From the NCBI GenBank assembly GCA_028095005.1, contig CM051460.1, positions 17,593,501-17,657,500 of the forward strand: a DNA stretch of 64,000 nt, read 5' to 3'. The DNA is from Rhynchospora pubera (taxonomy: Eukaryota > Streptophyta > Magnoliopsida > Poales > Cyperaceae). The first letter of the stretch is position 1. Each line of letters begins with the position of its first letter. Below the pieces are notes generated by a model. That model was not told the DNA's origin. It did not search any database and worked only from the letters and a program-made list of their open reading frames with translations. Shown in pieces: positions 11,624 to 23,106 of this stretch. Both the position numbers and the translations under genes were made by a program.

Positions 11624-14605
11624 ATGGATCCTGATGCTAAGGAATTTGGGTATGCATAAGCTTTTGTTTTCCTTTTTGTGTTCTACACTTTTTTTTAATA
11701 TGACCAATCCGTTGAATTCTTCGTTGCTTTTTCGCTTCAAATTATTGGTTTCTGAGAGGTTGAATTTGTGGGTTTTGTAGGTGTGTACATTATCGGAGGA
11801 GATGCAAAATTAGAGCACCGTGTTGCGAGGAGATCTTCGATTGTCGCCATTGCCATAACGAAGCTAAGGTCTGGATTTCTTTTTAAACTGATTTCTCTGT
11901 TCTCTCTAGATTTATTTAAATTTAGAAAACTTCATATTTCCTCATTTTTAATGCAAATTAGTGCAAAGTAAATTTGTTTTTTTCTCTCGTTTTAACAGAA
12001 TTCAATTGAAATTGACGCGAAACATCGGCACGATGTCCCTCGCCATGATGTAGAGAAGGTTTCTTATTCTTCTTTTTTTTAACTTTTTCTGAATCCTTAT
12101 AATTTAGGTGGCCTTATCTTTTTGTAGTTTGGTTCTTCCAAAAAATATGAGAAAGTTAATTACATTTTTTTTTTAAAGAACACTTAACTTCTCAATTTTT
12201 TCCTCATGGGAGAAGCATGAAATGATGGAAGTCACATTTGTGTGCTTCATAATGAAGCCTTAATTTTACAATGTTGGGCCCATGGTGCAGTGACCTGCTA
12301 CACGTATTCCTACTACTAGAGTCCTATTATACCTTTTCTCAGCTTTAGTGTGGATGTAGATTTTTTTTTGAGATCGAGTGGATAAGATTTTGGAGTCGCT
12401 TAGGAAATGGAAAGCAATTAGTATTACTTTTGATTGAAAAAGATCGTTTGTTAGCATTTACCTTAAGAACCTTATTGAACATTCAATAAATTTTGTGGGC
12501 ATCAAGGCATTCCAATGAGGTTCAGAAATTAATAAATTGAGACAAGTGAGATGTATCCCTCCCTCTGCTTTAAATGTTAGTTAAAATCTTCATTTATTTT
12601 TGTTTAAAACAGTGATGAAATATCATCTCATTGCATATAAAATATATATGAAAGATGTAGATTTCATATTATGTTTGTAAGAATACAGAGATATACACCT
12701 GAAAATTGATAATTGTTTCTAGAAATAAATTCTTTTAGCTCTTTTCCCTTTTTCATAACTGATTTCCAAATATAAAACATCTTTCATTTATGCTTGTATT
12801 CAGGTTATCTGCTCCCTTTGCAACACTGAACAAGATGTAAGAATCAAAACTATAATTCTCGAGCTGATTTTCCAATTATGCTCTTTTATCAAGCATTAAA
12901 GGATCTTTTTGTGCATTTATGCAAATAGGTACAACAAAATTGTTCAAACTGTGGGGTTTGCATGGGAGAATATTTCTGCAATGTTTGCAAATTCTTTGAT
13001 GATGATGTAAGTACAATTACTTGTGATTTAATAAATTTAACACTAGGACCTCACTAAAACTTGACAATACAGCTCTGGATTTACAATAGGTTACACATGA
13101 ATCTAAATATTGTCTTTTATTTTTTAGATCTCAAAGGGTCACTACCATTGTAATGGTTGTGGCATCTGCCGGGTTGGAGGGAAAGAGAATTATTTTCACT
13201 GCAATACATGTGGTAAGCTTTTAGTTGTAAGGATGTTGCAAGTTGCAGCCAGTTTTTATTAGAGAATTTTTCCAATGTCATCCCGCATTTTCATATTTTT
13301 CAAGTAGCACATATTTGCAAGGACATTTGTGCCTAAGACGTAAGTGCTAAAACCATTGTTAACTCAAGTTAAAAAAAGAAAAAAAATGCCAGTATTTTAT
13401 GTTTGACCCAAGTATGACATCTTAATGGATGGATAATAACCTGGGAACCCAACATTAAGTGTGTTTTTGTTAATTTTCATTAGTTTGGTCTTAAAATGCT
13501 GTTAGATTTATGATTAAATCTTTATAGTACCCCTTTTCCATCTTGACCAAACACATGCATCATATTTGAATGTCCGCATTTTGTTCTAGTTTGTAGTTTG
13601 AATCATTTGCAAATGAAATTTACCTTCACCAAATGAAGCATAGTTTGGGTCATTTGCAAAAATGCTTTTTCTTACTTTTGTGTATATTATTAAAGAACTG
13701 TGGTGACATGATTAACTGTAATAATTTTTAGGATGCTGTTATGGAAAAGCTATAGAGAACTCACACAGATGTGTTGAAAATGCAATGCACCATAACTGCC
13801 CTGTGTGCTTTGAGGTAGTTTTGCGCACAGACATTTGTAAAGAATTAAATATTAGGTTCAGATCATTCTCTGAGGTTGCTAAGATATTCTCTTTTGTAAC
13901 AGTTCCTCTTTGATTCGACAAAGGAAATTAGTGTGCTGGATTGTGGTCATACTATTCATGTGCAATGCTTGAAGGAGATGAGCGATCATTTCCAGTAAGT
14001 GATATTACATGTTATTGCTACCAAGCGTGTAATCCCAAACCAATACTAATGAAAACAGTATATAAGTAAGTTTGGGATTGCAGTCTTGAGTGGTATTCAT
14101 TCTTGTTTTATTGCTGTGTGTATAATAACGTATCAATATTTTGCTACTCTTGGGTTTCAGATTTTCATGTCCTCTGTGCTCACGCTCTGCTTTCGACATG
14201 ACCAGTTTTTGGCGAAAACTTGATCAGGAGGTATATGGTCTTACTAAATTGTTGCTGACCATATTTGAATAAATAAAATACTATTACTGAAAAATTGTTG
14301 AATTATTTACTTAGAATTCGGCATAATTGTTTTGTAGGTTGCTGCTACACCAATGCCTCAAATTTACCAGAACAAGATGGTAAGAACTTGTTTCTTGTTT
14401 TTTCCCCCTTTTACCAGGTACAGGTACAGCTGATCAATCTAAATCAAATATTATTCTACACTTTTTTAAGGTATGGATTCTTTGCAATGATTGCGGAAAG
14501 AAATCAACAGTGCAATTTCACATTGTAGCGCACAAGTGCCCCGGATGCAATTCTTATAATACCCGTCAAACTAGGGCTCAGCCAACGAGTCAGCATTCGA
14601 TTTGA
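11624..14605 (+). CDS. CHY/CTCHY zinc-finger RING-H2 E3 ubiquitin ligase (RCHY1/MIEL1/CHYR1 type)
   Basis: Eleven exons join in phase: 11624-11649, 11781-11868, 11999-12058, 12804-12836, 12929-13006, 13128-13212, 13732-13814, 13903-13994, 14161-14230, 14338-14379 and 14471-14605, giving 263 residues, the family's usual length. Order: CHY zinc finger (about 10-80; HYRRRCKIRAPCC, FDCRHCHNE), CTCHY finger (about 85-145; HYHCNGCGICRVGG), RING-H2 with ligands C146, C149, C165, H167, H170, C173, C185 and C188, and a C-terminal zinc ribbon (CNDCGKKS, HKCPGC). Known relatives are ubiquitin ligases acting on transcription factors and in ABA, defence and stomatal responses; the substrate here is inferred only by family. 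All ligands are present and the frame is intact. The first exon codes only about nine residues. Confidence 0.93.
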
Positions 14606-15398
14606 GTCTATAGTTGCAAATAATTGGTAATGACTGAGTTTATAATAACTGATAGAGTTGTTTAATAAACTCAGCTTTTGATTGGGTTGGGGTGGGTTCT
14701 ACCAAAACTATGTTGTATTGTCAAACTGCATTAGCGAGATCTTATTGTCAGAAAATAGAAATAGCCGCAAACTATGCTTTGGAATAGCTAGTCTAATTGG
14801 GTATTTTATGATTAATAATGCCTTCGGTGTTTTCCTTATTCTTTTTCTTCTTCCTTTATTTTTAATTTTTATTTAGTCATAGTTAATTTCTTTTATCTGA
14901 AATAGTGGTGCCAACAAGATCTCCTGGGTTTTAAATGGGCTTTCTTGGAAGCAAGTGTTACAAATTCTAAAAGCCGATAAATAATATTAAATTATTGTTA
15001 AATTTCGAATATATTACTATAATAATAAAACTTATATAAATGGTATCACAATATCATTCTTTGAATCTTTGAAAGAACAATACTAGCCATTCCAATTTCA
15101 AAACGTATTTTTGCGTATTTTATTTTTATATTTTTAATATTTTAAATGGTTTTTTTCTATGTAATTTTAATATTCGCATGGTTTTGTATTGTTGATATGT
15201 AATGTTCTTATTAAGTTGTATTATTTTGTTTTTGCAATATGTTGCTATATATATTTTCCACCATACTTTTAGTTTTTCACCATAAAAATAAAAAAAATTA
15301 AATAAATATAAATAATATTTGAACATATTAAACATATTAAATTATAAATAATTATTATAAAAAAATCAAAATATAATCTATATAATATGTAATTACAT
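14606..15398. other. 3' UTR of the RING gene and AT-rich spacer
   Basis: An AATAAA at 14664-14669 lies about 60 bp past the stop codon and may be the polyadenylation signal. Beyond it there is AT-rich spacer without recognised features. Confidence 0.5.
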
Positions 15399-15407
15399 TA
15401 AAATTTT

Positions 15408-15811
15408 GAGATGGGCTAAAATCAGCCGCGACTGACGGATGCAACCGTCAGCTATGAACAAATCTCAATTTTCGTGATTCTAACCGTCGATCCAAACAGT
15501 TCAATGTGTTCTCCATATTGAAATCTTGTTGGAGACAAAATTTTATATTTTTCTGAAATTTTTTAGTATTTGTTTGATATTTTACAAAATTCTTTATCTA
15601 AATAATTCTGGACCCTTCAATAACTATGATTTTTAAAAATCTAAAAAAAATAGTAAATAAAATCAGAAAAATGTAAAATTTGGTCTCCAATGAGATTTCA
15701 ATATGGAGAACACGTTGAACGGTTTGGATCGACCGTTAGAATCTCAAAAATTGAAATTTGATAGTAGCTGACGGTTACATCCGTCAGTCGTGGCTGATTT
15801 TAGCCCATCTC
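15408..15811. mobile_element. Mutator-like MITE (404 bp, 9-bp TSD)
   Basis: It starts GAGATGGGCTAAAATCAGCC and ends with its exact complement. Flanks TAAAATTTT at 15399-15407 and 15812-15820 are identical. The arms pair for most of the length (ATCTCAATTTTCGTGATTCT against its diverged partner). A truncated relative is at 33491-33852. No coding capacity. Confidence 0.87.
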
Positions 15812-16076
15812 TAAAATTTTTATACATATTTATGTATGTTGATATCGTCATTATTTGTAGGCATTTGGACCGTACTTGGCACTCAAATAACACTCAAACC
15901 ATTGAATTATTCAATAAATTGCTATGATTTCCAAGGAATTGGCTCTACCGTCGTTTCTTCTCTCATTTTACAGGACTTTGATGATTTCTGATGATTTTGG
16001 AGCATATAGATGGATTCCCGACGTAGCACGCACGCTAGACGTCTCATTCCTAGCATTGGAGGCTCTTTTCTCTCTC

Positions 16077-16264
16077 CTGGTCGACCCGAACAATCATCTG
16101 TTCGATCCGACCAGCACCTATGGCATCCATGCGTCATTTTCTCTCTCCTGGTCGACCCGACCAGGAGCCTGTTCGATCCGACTGGGCATCACAACAGCAG
16201 ACTTGTGTAGCTGTTCTTTCTCTCTCCTGTTCGGTTCGAACAAGGATCTGTTCGGTTTGACCAG
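16077..16264. repeat. Three pairs of the 17-bp dyad motif upstream of the LTR TATA box
   Basis: Motif starts are 16077/16098, 16148/16169 and 16227/16248, each pair exactly 21 bp apart. Examples are CTGTTCGATCCGACCAG and CTGGTCGACCCGACCAG. A TATATA lies about 110 bp downstream (16375). The same three pairs stand in the same place in the 48-kb LTR. Confidence 0.9.
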
Positions 16265-17174
16265 GGTGCCGCCATATCACATAAGGCATTATTTTTTACA
16301 TAAAAACTGATGGAAATGGCAATTTCTTGCGCCCTGGTGCCCTAGCCTTCCATCCTTGCGACCTGGGACATCCATATATACACCTCTAGACCTGAAGGAA
16401 ATGATACAACCTTTCATACCACAAAATTCCACCTTCCTTAGGCGATTCCACCACAGGAGATCATCAAAGCTTGGTTCTTTGAAACGACGGCAGCAAGGAG
16501 ACGAGTTTGGTGACCATCTTGCAACACCTCACTGCCTAGAGATCGTAGTTCGAAAGCATAAAGGAGTATTCGGTTTATTCTTCTATGTTTTCTTCTCTAT
16601 TTTCAATGGGCTTGTATCTTGTGATTTCTATGTTATTTGTTGTGTGTTTTAGTACTATGTTAGGCTAAATTTATGTAGTCTTAGGGGTAAGGTAGTAACT
16701 TAGGTTTGGATGTTGTGATTTGACTTGATATGATATGATATGTTTTGTTGATTTGTTTCGTTGAGAATTATGTTAATTGCTTGTTTAAATTGCTTGGTTA
16801 AGTCTAATTAACTTCTAGATGAATGGCCATATTTAGTTAAGTTCTAAAGTTAGGTTAATCAAGATAATTTAGATAAAGTATTTGGGATAAATCGTAGATC
16901 CGAAAGGGGAGATTAGTTGACACCAAAAGTGTAACTTTTAGACAAGTCCAAAAGACCTCTAGATATCCTTATGAACTTCAACAAACAAGTTTAAGTTGAT
17001 TGAATTCTATACCAAAAGTTGTGAACCAATCGAGTTAATTAGGTTAGGTTGTGATTAAACCAGTTTCTAGTCCAACAAGCGACAGCTGAGGTTTAGAATA
17101 TCTAGGTTTGACCAACAAACCCTAGCACAAAGCATAAACTATCATAAAAGTTCAAAATCGCACACTTATACCAT

Positions 17175-17275
17175 CTGTTCGGATCGAACAGACTCCTGTT
17201 CGGATTGAACAGAGTCCTGTTCGGATTGAACAGACTCCTGTTCGGATTGAACAGATCCTTGTTCGAACCGAACAG
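17175..17275. repeat. Array of five dyad motifs, period 21 bp
   Basis: Starts are 17175, 17196, 17217, 17238 and 17259. The sharpest copy is CTGTTCGGATCGAACAG, a 7-bp perfect inverted repeat around a 3-bp centre. Spacers are four bases (such as ACTC). Confidence 0.92.
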
Positions 17276-17647
17276 AGAAGTAAACGCTTGAAAAATACCG
17301 TTCGATGCACGAAAGTGATAAGTTCTGTGTTCTAGAGTCCAAACCAAGGTGAAACCTGAACCCTAAGACGCTTTTTATACTGTTTGAAAATCCAAAAAAC
17401 CTTACTTTAGTTGTTTACTTTATTTTAATTGACAAAACAACCAAAAATATATACTTTACTTGCACCTTTACATTTAATTCATCAAAACTCTATACAAATA
17501 TTCTTGTCTAGCTTTTGAAAAAGGATAAGTCCAGTAATCAATTGTACCGTCCCTTGGGTTCGACCCTAAAGCTGTACTCCAAAAGACTAGTGAGGTTAGC
17601 TCTAGGTCTATAAATTTATTTGATTCCTAGGTTTTAAGCCTTCATCA

Positions 17648-19206
17648 TATGTGCCTTACATATCTTTCTCATCTCATCTCATCTCCTCTCTCAACTCATC
17701 TCATCTCCTTTTTTATATATCTCTTTCTAAGTTTCTACACTAGTCTATCTTTCTTTCTCCTTTACCTTGCTCAATTTTTAACAATCACTTTTATATCTCT
17801 ACTCTTTTCACTTATATGGTAACTAACTTTGTGTTGATTAAAAACTAGTTATAGTATTTTTAATATTATTTTTAGATTAGAAAAACTTTCAAAGTGGATT
17901 TCGAATATTCAGACAATTTTTTTGCCCCGAAAATGGCGTTACAATGTAAACCCTAATAAAGTATATAGATCTCGTTTCATGCTTTCCGGATTGGGATAAT
18001 TCGCCCAAACAGATGTTACTATCAAAAGTTTTACCTGTTTGAAGTTCTAAAGGTAAAAAAAAGAAAACGTTGTGTGATTTTTCTGTTATCTTTTTCAATT
18101 TTTTATTTTGTGTGATATATTTTAATTTAATTTATTTATAATCATTATGTATAATTTAATATATTTAATATGTTTAAATATTATTTCTTAATTATAGAAC
18201 AAATATTAAAATTACAAAAAAATAATTAAAAATATTAAAAATATATTATTAAAATATTCAAAGTACGTAAAAAAAGGGAAATGGCCGTTCTTTCAATGAA
18301 CGATAATAGTCTCGTTATTTCAAAGGACGTAACTGTGATACTATTTATATAATTTTGATTATTTTAGTAATATTTTCAAATTTTAATAATAGTTTAATAT
18401 TATTTTTTTTATTTTGTTGGCTTCTAAAAGTTCCTGAATTTGAGTTGGACACCCAGAACCCTGAAATTGAAGAGTTATTTAGTGGGGGTGGGGGGGCGAA
18501 CAATTCATGCATATTGGAATTTTTGAATTTATAGGAGAACAAATATAATAAATTTAATAGAATAATATATAATTTAGACTCTTTAAAATGGCCAGTTTGA
18601 AAATAGGGGAGGCAAGCCTCCCTTGTAAATGGTTCCTAATTGTGCGTTGAGAAGGTTGCAGAAACGTGATGCAAGCATGAATAGCACAACAGGCAACAAC
18701 AAAAGAGACCACAAAAAATAATAATAATAATGCACCAGTTATTGTTATTTTGATGTTACTTAAGATTGACTTTGTTTAATAATAATTTAGATTTCATTTT
18801 AGTTCTGTGTTGAAATGCCGGGTAGCGTCCATCTTGTGAAAATGGTCACCAATTTATCTTAGGCAAAGTATTTAAGTTTTTTTATCATTAGCTTGACAAA
18901 GGTACAGAGAGGCTATGATCCTACGGATAGGAATCATGTGATTAGGGAGAAGGCCAATGCTATTTGTGGATTTTAATTTTTCTACTATGTAAACTTGTCT
19001 CTTTTAATAGAAACGGGCCAACGGCCTTTTATCCAAAAAAAAAAAATTTAATTACATTTGATGGGATTTTACTAGGTTGTGTGCTGGTGTGACGGGAGAC
19101 TGAACTAGTTTACAATACATGTGTGTGTGACAGGGTCACACCGTCAAGGGGGCCAAAAATGGTGAATTTAATTAAATCAAGACCATAAAACTTGATGCAT
19201 CTCATA
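17648..19206. other. Intergenic, repeat fragments only
   Basis: It holds a TCATC/CTCATC-rich tract (17667-17710), a G-run (GGGGGTGGGGGGG near 18484) and an A-run near 19035 preceded by GGGCCAACGGCCTTTTATCC, which resembles a retroposon tail. No supported gene. Confidence 0.35.
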
Positions 19207-19365
19207 GGCTCAGTTTGGATAAGGTGTGGGAAGAAAGGAAGAAGAAAAGAAGTGAGAAGAAATATTGAAAAGTGTGTAATTTTGTGAAGAGTTTGAATTG
19301 TTTAATAATAAATTTAGGCTCTTCTTCTCTTATTCTCTTCTTCCTACTCCAATCCAAACACAGCC
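19207..19365. mobile_element. Small MITE, 'GTTTGGAT' family, copy 2
   Basis: It begins GGCTCAGTTTGGAT and ends ATCCAAACACAGCC. The core AAAGTGTGTAATTTTGTGAAGA is shared with the other copies. It is flanked by ATA/TAT. Confidence 0.7.
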
Positions 19366-20159
19366 TATAGAAATTACAAATTACAGGGGGGTCAATGCCC
19401 AGATTGGCACCCCTATTGGCTATTGCCTCCGCCCCTGCTTCACAATTTATGGTCCAATGGAAATGTATCAGCTTAGATGCGCACAAAAAAGAAAAAAACT
19501 TGAAGCAAATAAGAGTACTTTTGACAACTGTTAATTGATCTTATTGGGAAGGATAAGTGGACGTGAAATAAATGAAAAGGAACTGCCTAGTGAATAAAAA
19601 CGACAAAAAAAAAACTTAAAAAGAAAAGTACTAATTATAAGGTTGCCACAAAAAAGTTCGGCGCAACAGGAGGAAATATTTTGACTATAATAGTTCTGTT
19701 GCAACATTCTTCGCAAATTACGTGGTTCATATCCAAAAGTCGGTTTTTTGGATGCATATAACTCGAGCAAGACAAAATTGCAAGGTTTGCAATTTTTTAA
19801 ATGGCAGAGGATGGAGACTTCTGCACCATCATTATGCGACCAGAGAGGGCCCACATTGTAGTGCTCAGTGATGAGCAACTAGGCCCAGACCATTGGTCTG
19901 ATATCAAGACTCATATTTTTGTTTGCTTCTTATTTATGGGCCATGTTCACCAGCTCATTAACTACCTTACTATTACTAGGAAATTGATTAGTGCCATCCG
20001 AGTCATCGTGCTGCACAGCGCCTTAACTAGCGTTCTGATCCCTCTACTCATTCAGCGCGTATTTTTTGTTCAGTTAGTTATTATAAGTGTTCACTTTAAT
20101 ATGTACAAATGTTCATTTTGTAGTAGAATTGTTTATTATTTTATAAGTGTTCGCTAGAC
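19366..20159. other. Intergenic
   Basis: Several short overlapping open frames on both strands; none has recognisable motifs. No feature can be supported. Confidence 0.3.
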
Positions 20160-21010
20160 CAAATATGTTCATTTTGATTTTTTTTTTTTGCCAAAAGTTC
20201 AGTTTGGTCAATACAACTGTTCAGTTAATTGAGTAGAACTGTTCAGTTAGTTGCAACAGAAAATATAAATGTAATGAGCAAACATGTTTATTTTATTAAG
20301 TATAAATTTTTAGTTTAGTAAGTACGAATGTTCAGTTTAATAAGTACGAATGTTCAGTTTAATAGGTATGGATGTTCAGTTAGTTGCAACAGAAATACAA
20401 CTGTTATAAGAAAAAAAACCAAGCGAAGGGGTCACGAACTGGACAAAAAATACATGTAAAAATTAGAATTGGAAATGAACCGATCCGGTTCAAATTAAAT
20501 TTTTTCCGATTCTATCCCTGCCTCCTAGCGCACCTCTTGACCACGTGCGACTCTGACTCTAGCGCGATTCTGACGCATTAAACTGAACACTTCTTATTAT
20601 TAAACTGAACATTTGCAACACATAGCAGCGATGGCTGGGATGGTATATTTGCCGATGGCACTTATAATTCCTGCTATTACTATAATTTATAAGGAAATTG
20701 ATTACTGACATATGCAGTTTTGCCATATCTGCCATCGCTAAATATAAAATAAACATATACAGTAAATAAAGTGAACATATATACGATTTAAGTGAACACA
20801 TACATACAAATAAGTTCAATGAAAATAAGTTGAATATGCACATAAAATTCTGAACAAATGATGACAACACTTTATTTGTTTATAAGTGTTCGCTTAGATC
20901 ATCTATATGTTCATCTTGTTTGCTGTATATGTTCACTTTATATTTAGCGATGGCAGGGATGGCAAAACTGCAGATGGTAGTTATCATTCCGGTAATTTAT
21001 AAGGATAAGA
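20160..21010. repeat. Unclassified complex repeat region (direct, tandem and inverted parts)
   Basis: Copies of a 22-23-bp unit (TTTAATAAGTACGAATGTTCAG) lie at about 20300-20375. AGCGATGGCTGGGATGG (20627) recurs as AGCGATGGCAGGGATGG (20946), both followed by a GATGG-then-TTAT-ATTCC stretch. The complement of the second unit's start (CTGCCATCGCTAAATATAAA) occurs at about 20731. GTTCACTT/AAGTGAAC motifs run throughout. It may be a nested or fold-back transposon; no ends or coding are visible. Confidence 0.5.
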
Positions 21011-21761
21011 ATCCATTTGTAACAAATTATATAGACAACCTTTGCCATACTGAAATTAGTTAATAGTTTAAAATTTTGATTCTTGAATTTTAATTTGTAC
21101 TATGTAAATTTTACCGATCATCAAATGAGTCAAAAGTAACAACAAATTGTATTTTACAACTAATGAAATATCAAGCGATAGTCATATTGCATGGAATTTC
21201 AAATTTGTAAAGCTAGTAACTTTCTTTTGACTTTATTTATAAAGTATTATCAAAGTTGTCAAAATAAAATATTGTCCATGATCCATACTTATACAATATG
21301 TTTTGCTCTTCTGTTCATTTTTACCGTCCAACAAAATAATGTTTGAACTGTAATTACAACTGTAAGACAAAAGGTTGAAACATATTTAAATGCATATTAT
21401 CAAGAAGCACAAGAGAATATCCGAATTTATGCTTATTACCAACTCAACGATACAGTAGCCGATATAGATTTGGATATGTGGGTCAGTTTTGCCCCACTGC
21501 AAATTTAAAAACGCCTTTGTCAATACGGAACTTTAAAAGCTTAATTATGCGACAACAACCTTCCAAAAAATTTAATCTAAACTCATTTATAGTGAATTTG
21601 TCATGGAAATATATATGGCATACAATTTAGATCGTCCATTATATTTTTGTATAAAAAAATTGGAAAAGCCCCCTCTTCACTCTAAAGTTACATCATTTTG
21701 TATACGTTTGATTCGAATAAATAGTTCAGATCGCATGCCAAAAAATCCATTCTACATTGTT
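21011..21761. other. Intergenic
   Basis: AT-rich spacer with no supported feature. Confidence 0.3.
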
Positions 21762-22134
21762 CAGCTTGCTAACTCCACCCCTTTCAATTTCGTCTGCCGA
21801 CGGTATACCGTTTACCATTTTATGTGGCCGTTTCGTTCAAACGGAACAGCTAACGGTACAAAAAAACTTTTTCGTTCTCATAAATGGAAAAGTAAACTAC
21901 ATACTGTTGCTGAAAATGACCTATTTCGCTTTCATTTCGACAAATAGTTTGCGCAGTTTTTATTATAAAAATACATTGTCCCGTTCCGTCCAAACAGAAC
22001 GAATAACGAAATGAAATAGCATTTCGTATTCTGAAACGGAACGAAAAAAGGAATGAAATGACCATACCGTTGATGGAATGGAACGACAAACGAAATGGCC
22101 TATTTCGTTGCCTTTTGGAACGTTAAACAAGCCT
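21762..22134. mobile_element. hAT-like remnant, second member of the CGTTCCGT family
   Basis: It shares GTTTCGTTCAAACGGAAC, CCGTTCCGTCCAAACAGAACG and similar words with the elements at 7.8 and 31.2 kb. The right end (complement GTAGGCTTGTTTAACGTTCC) resembles the TAGGCCTGTCAA end of the first member, but the left boundary and a target duplication are unclear. Confidence 0.4.
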
Positions 22135-22600
22135 ACTTTCAATATGCCATGAAGTAATGCATCATTCTACCTTCCCTAACCTATTTAAGTCTATACCAAT
22201 TTATTTAGGGATAATTTTTTCTGTGCCACCCAAAATTTGTGAAATCTAGCAATTGCCACCCGAAAGTTAAACTTTCTGTTTTTGCCACCCAAAAATGTGG
22301 TCACCCTTATGATTTTACCACTTTGAGTAAAATTTTCTGCTATGTGTACCCAAAACTGTGTACCCAGATTATTAATTAACCTTCCTTTACTCTACCAATT
22401 TTAAGTTGGTTTACTTTGGTTATAACATCACATCATCGTGTTTACCCGCGATCTTCCCTTTTTCCTAGGTACTGTACGGCAGGATGATTCTTTTGGTTTC
22501 TTAAAGTTTCACTTTTAATTGGTGTTTTCTGGTTGATTAATTTATACAATTTTATCAATTTGGTATAATCTCCCCCTAGGTGCCTACCCAGAATAATTAG
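22135..22600. other. Intergenic
   Basis: It contains spaced repeats of TGCCACCC (22228-22300) and otherwise nothing recognised. The left boundary of the pararetroviral segment falls near its end. Confidence 0.3.
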
Positions 22601-22637
22601 GAAATTAGAAAGCCATAGTATTAAGAAAACAAACCTC

Positions 22638-22649
22638 GCTCTGATACCA
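22638..22649 (-). other. Primer-binding site of the endogenous pararetrovirus
   Basis: The minus strand reads TGGTATCAGAGC, complementary to the 3' end of plant initiator tRNA-Met, the primer of caulimovirids. It lies about 175 nt downstream of the TATA box. Confidence 0.87.
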
Positions 22650-22738
22650 GAATAGAATAGAAGCGATTGGATCGACTTTGAAACTTCTGATTACTAATGA
22701 ATACTGGTTCCAAAGTTTTGAGAGGAGAATGAGAGATT

Positions 22739-22744
22739 TTTATT
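22739..22744 (-). terminator. Poly(A) signal of the pararetroviral transcript
   Basis: AATAAA on the minus strand lies about 80 nt downstream of the TATA box and upstream of the PBS, the usual arrangement for terminally redundant pararetroviral RNA. Confidence 0.65.
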
Positions 22745-22822
22745 GATATCTGGCAAATGATACAAGAGAATAAGAGATGATTACTAAGTTGGGTGATGCC
22801 CTCTTAGTGAAACATCCTACTG

Positions 22823-22830
22823 CTTATATA
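22823..22830 (-). promoter_or_regulatory. TATA box of the pararetroviral promoter
   Basis: TATATAAG on the minus strand, in the intergenic region after the last ORF. The expected transcription start would be near 22790. Confidence 0.65.
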
Positions 22831-23106
22831 GAAGGAACGCTACCGGTTGGGGAGCTTGATAATTGAATGCAGGTGCGCATATGGGCCCCATCGTCCATTT
22901 CAATTATTCGTCTACCACAGTTGGTATGTCCTTAGCAAACTAGTGGGCATCTTTAGTACAATAATTGCCCAAAAGAAATAAAAGCAAACCACTCATTTCG
23001 TGACAACCCATGTGGCAGTGAATAAAGAAAAAGAAAAGATGCGCACTACCGTAGTGGCACCGCAAGCAAACACAATAATGTGATTCCCTTATAATGGTGG
23101 GACTCA

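Larger units (their letters stand above)
15863..17647 (+). mobile_element. Solitary Athila-like LTR (homologous to the 47.95-kb LTR)
   Basis: It matches the 5' LTR at 47954-49729 from ATTTGGACCGTACTT at the left to CCTTCATCA at the right, with the same order of landmarks: motif pairs, TATATA at 16375, CGAAAGGGGAGATTAG, and TCCCTTGGGTTCGACCCT. No gag or PBS follows; the next bases (TATGTGCC) differ from those after the other LTR. I could not find a convincing target duplication, so it may be a solo LTR or the end of a deleted element. It holds eleven copies of the 17-bp dyad motif. Confidence 0.8.

Noticed and set aside
17175..17275. CRISPR-like array (17-bp repeats at constant spacing)
   Set aside because: Spacers are only four bases, the word also occurs in coding DNA, and the context is a plant LTR.
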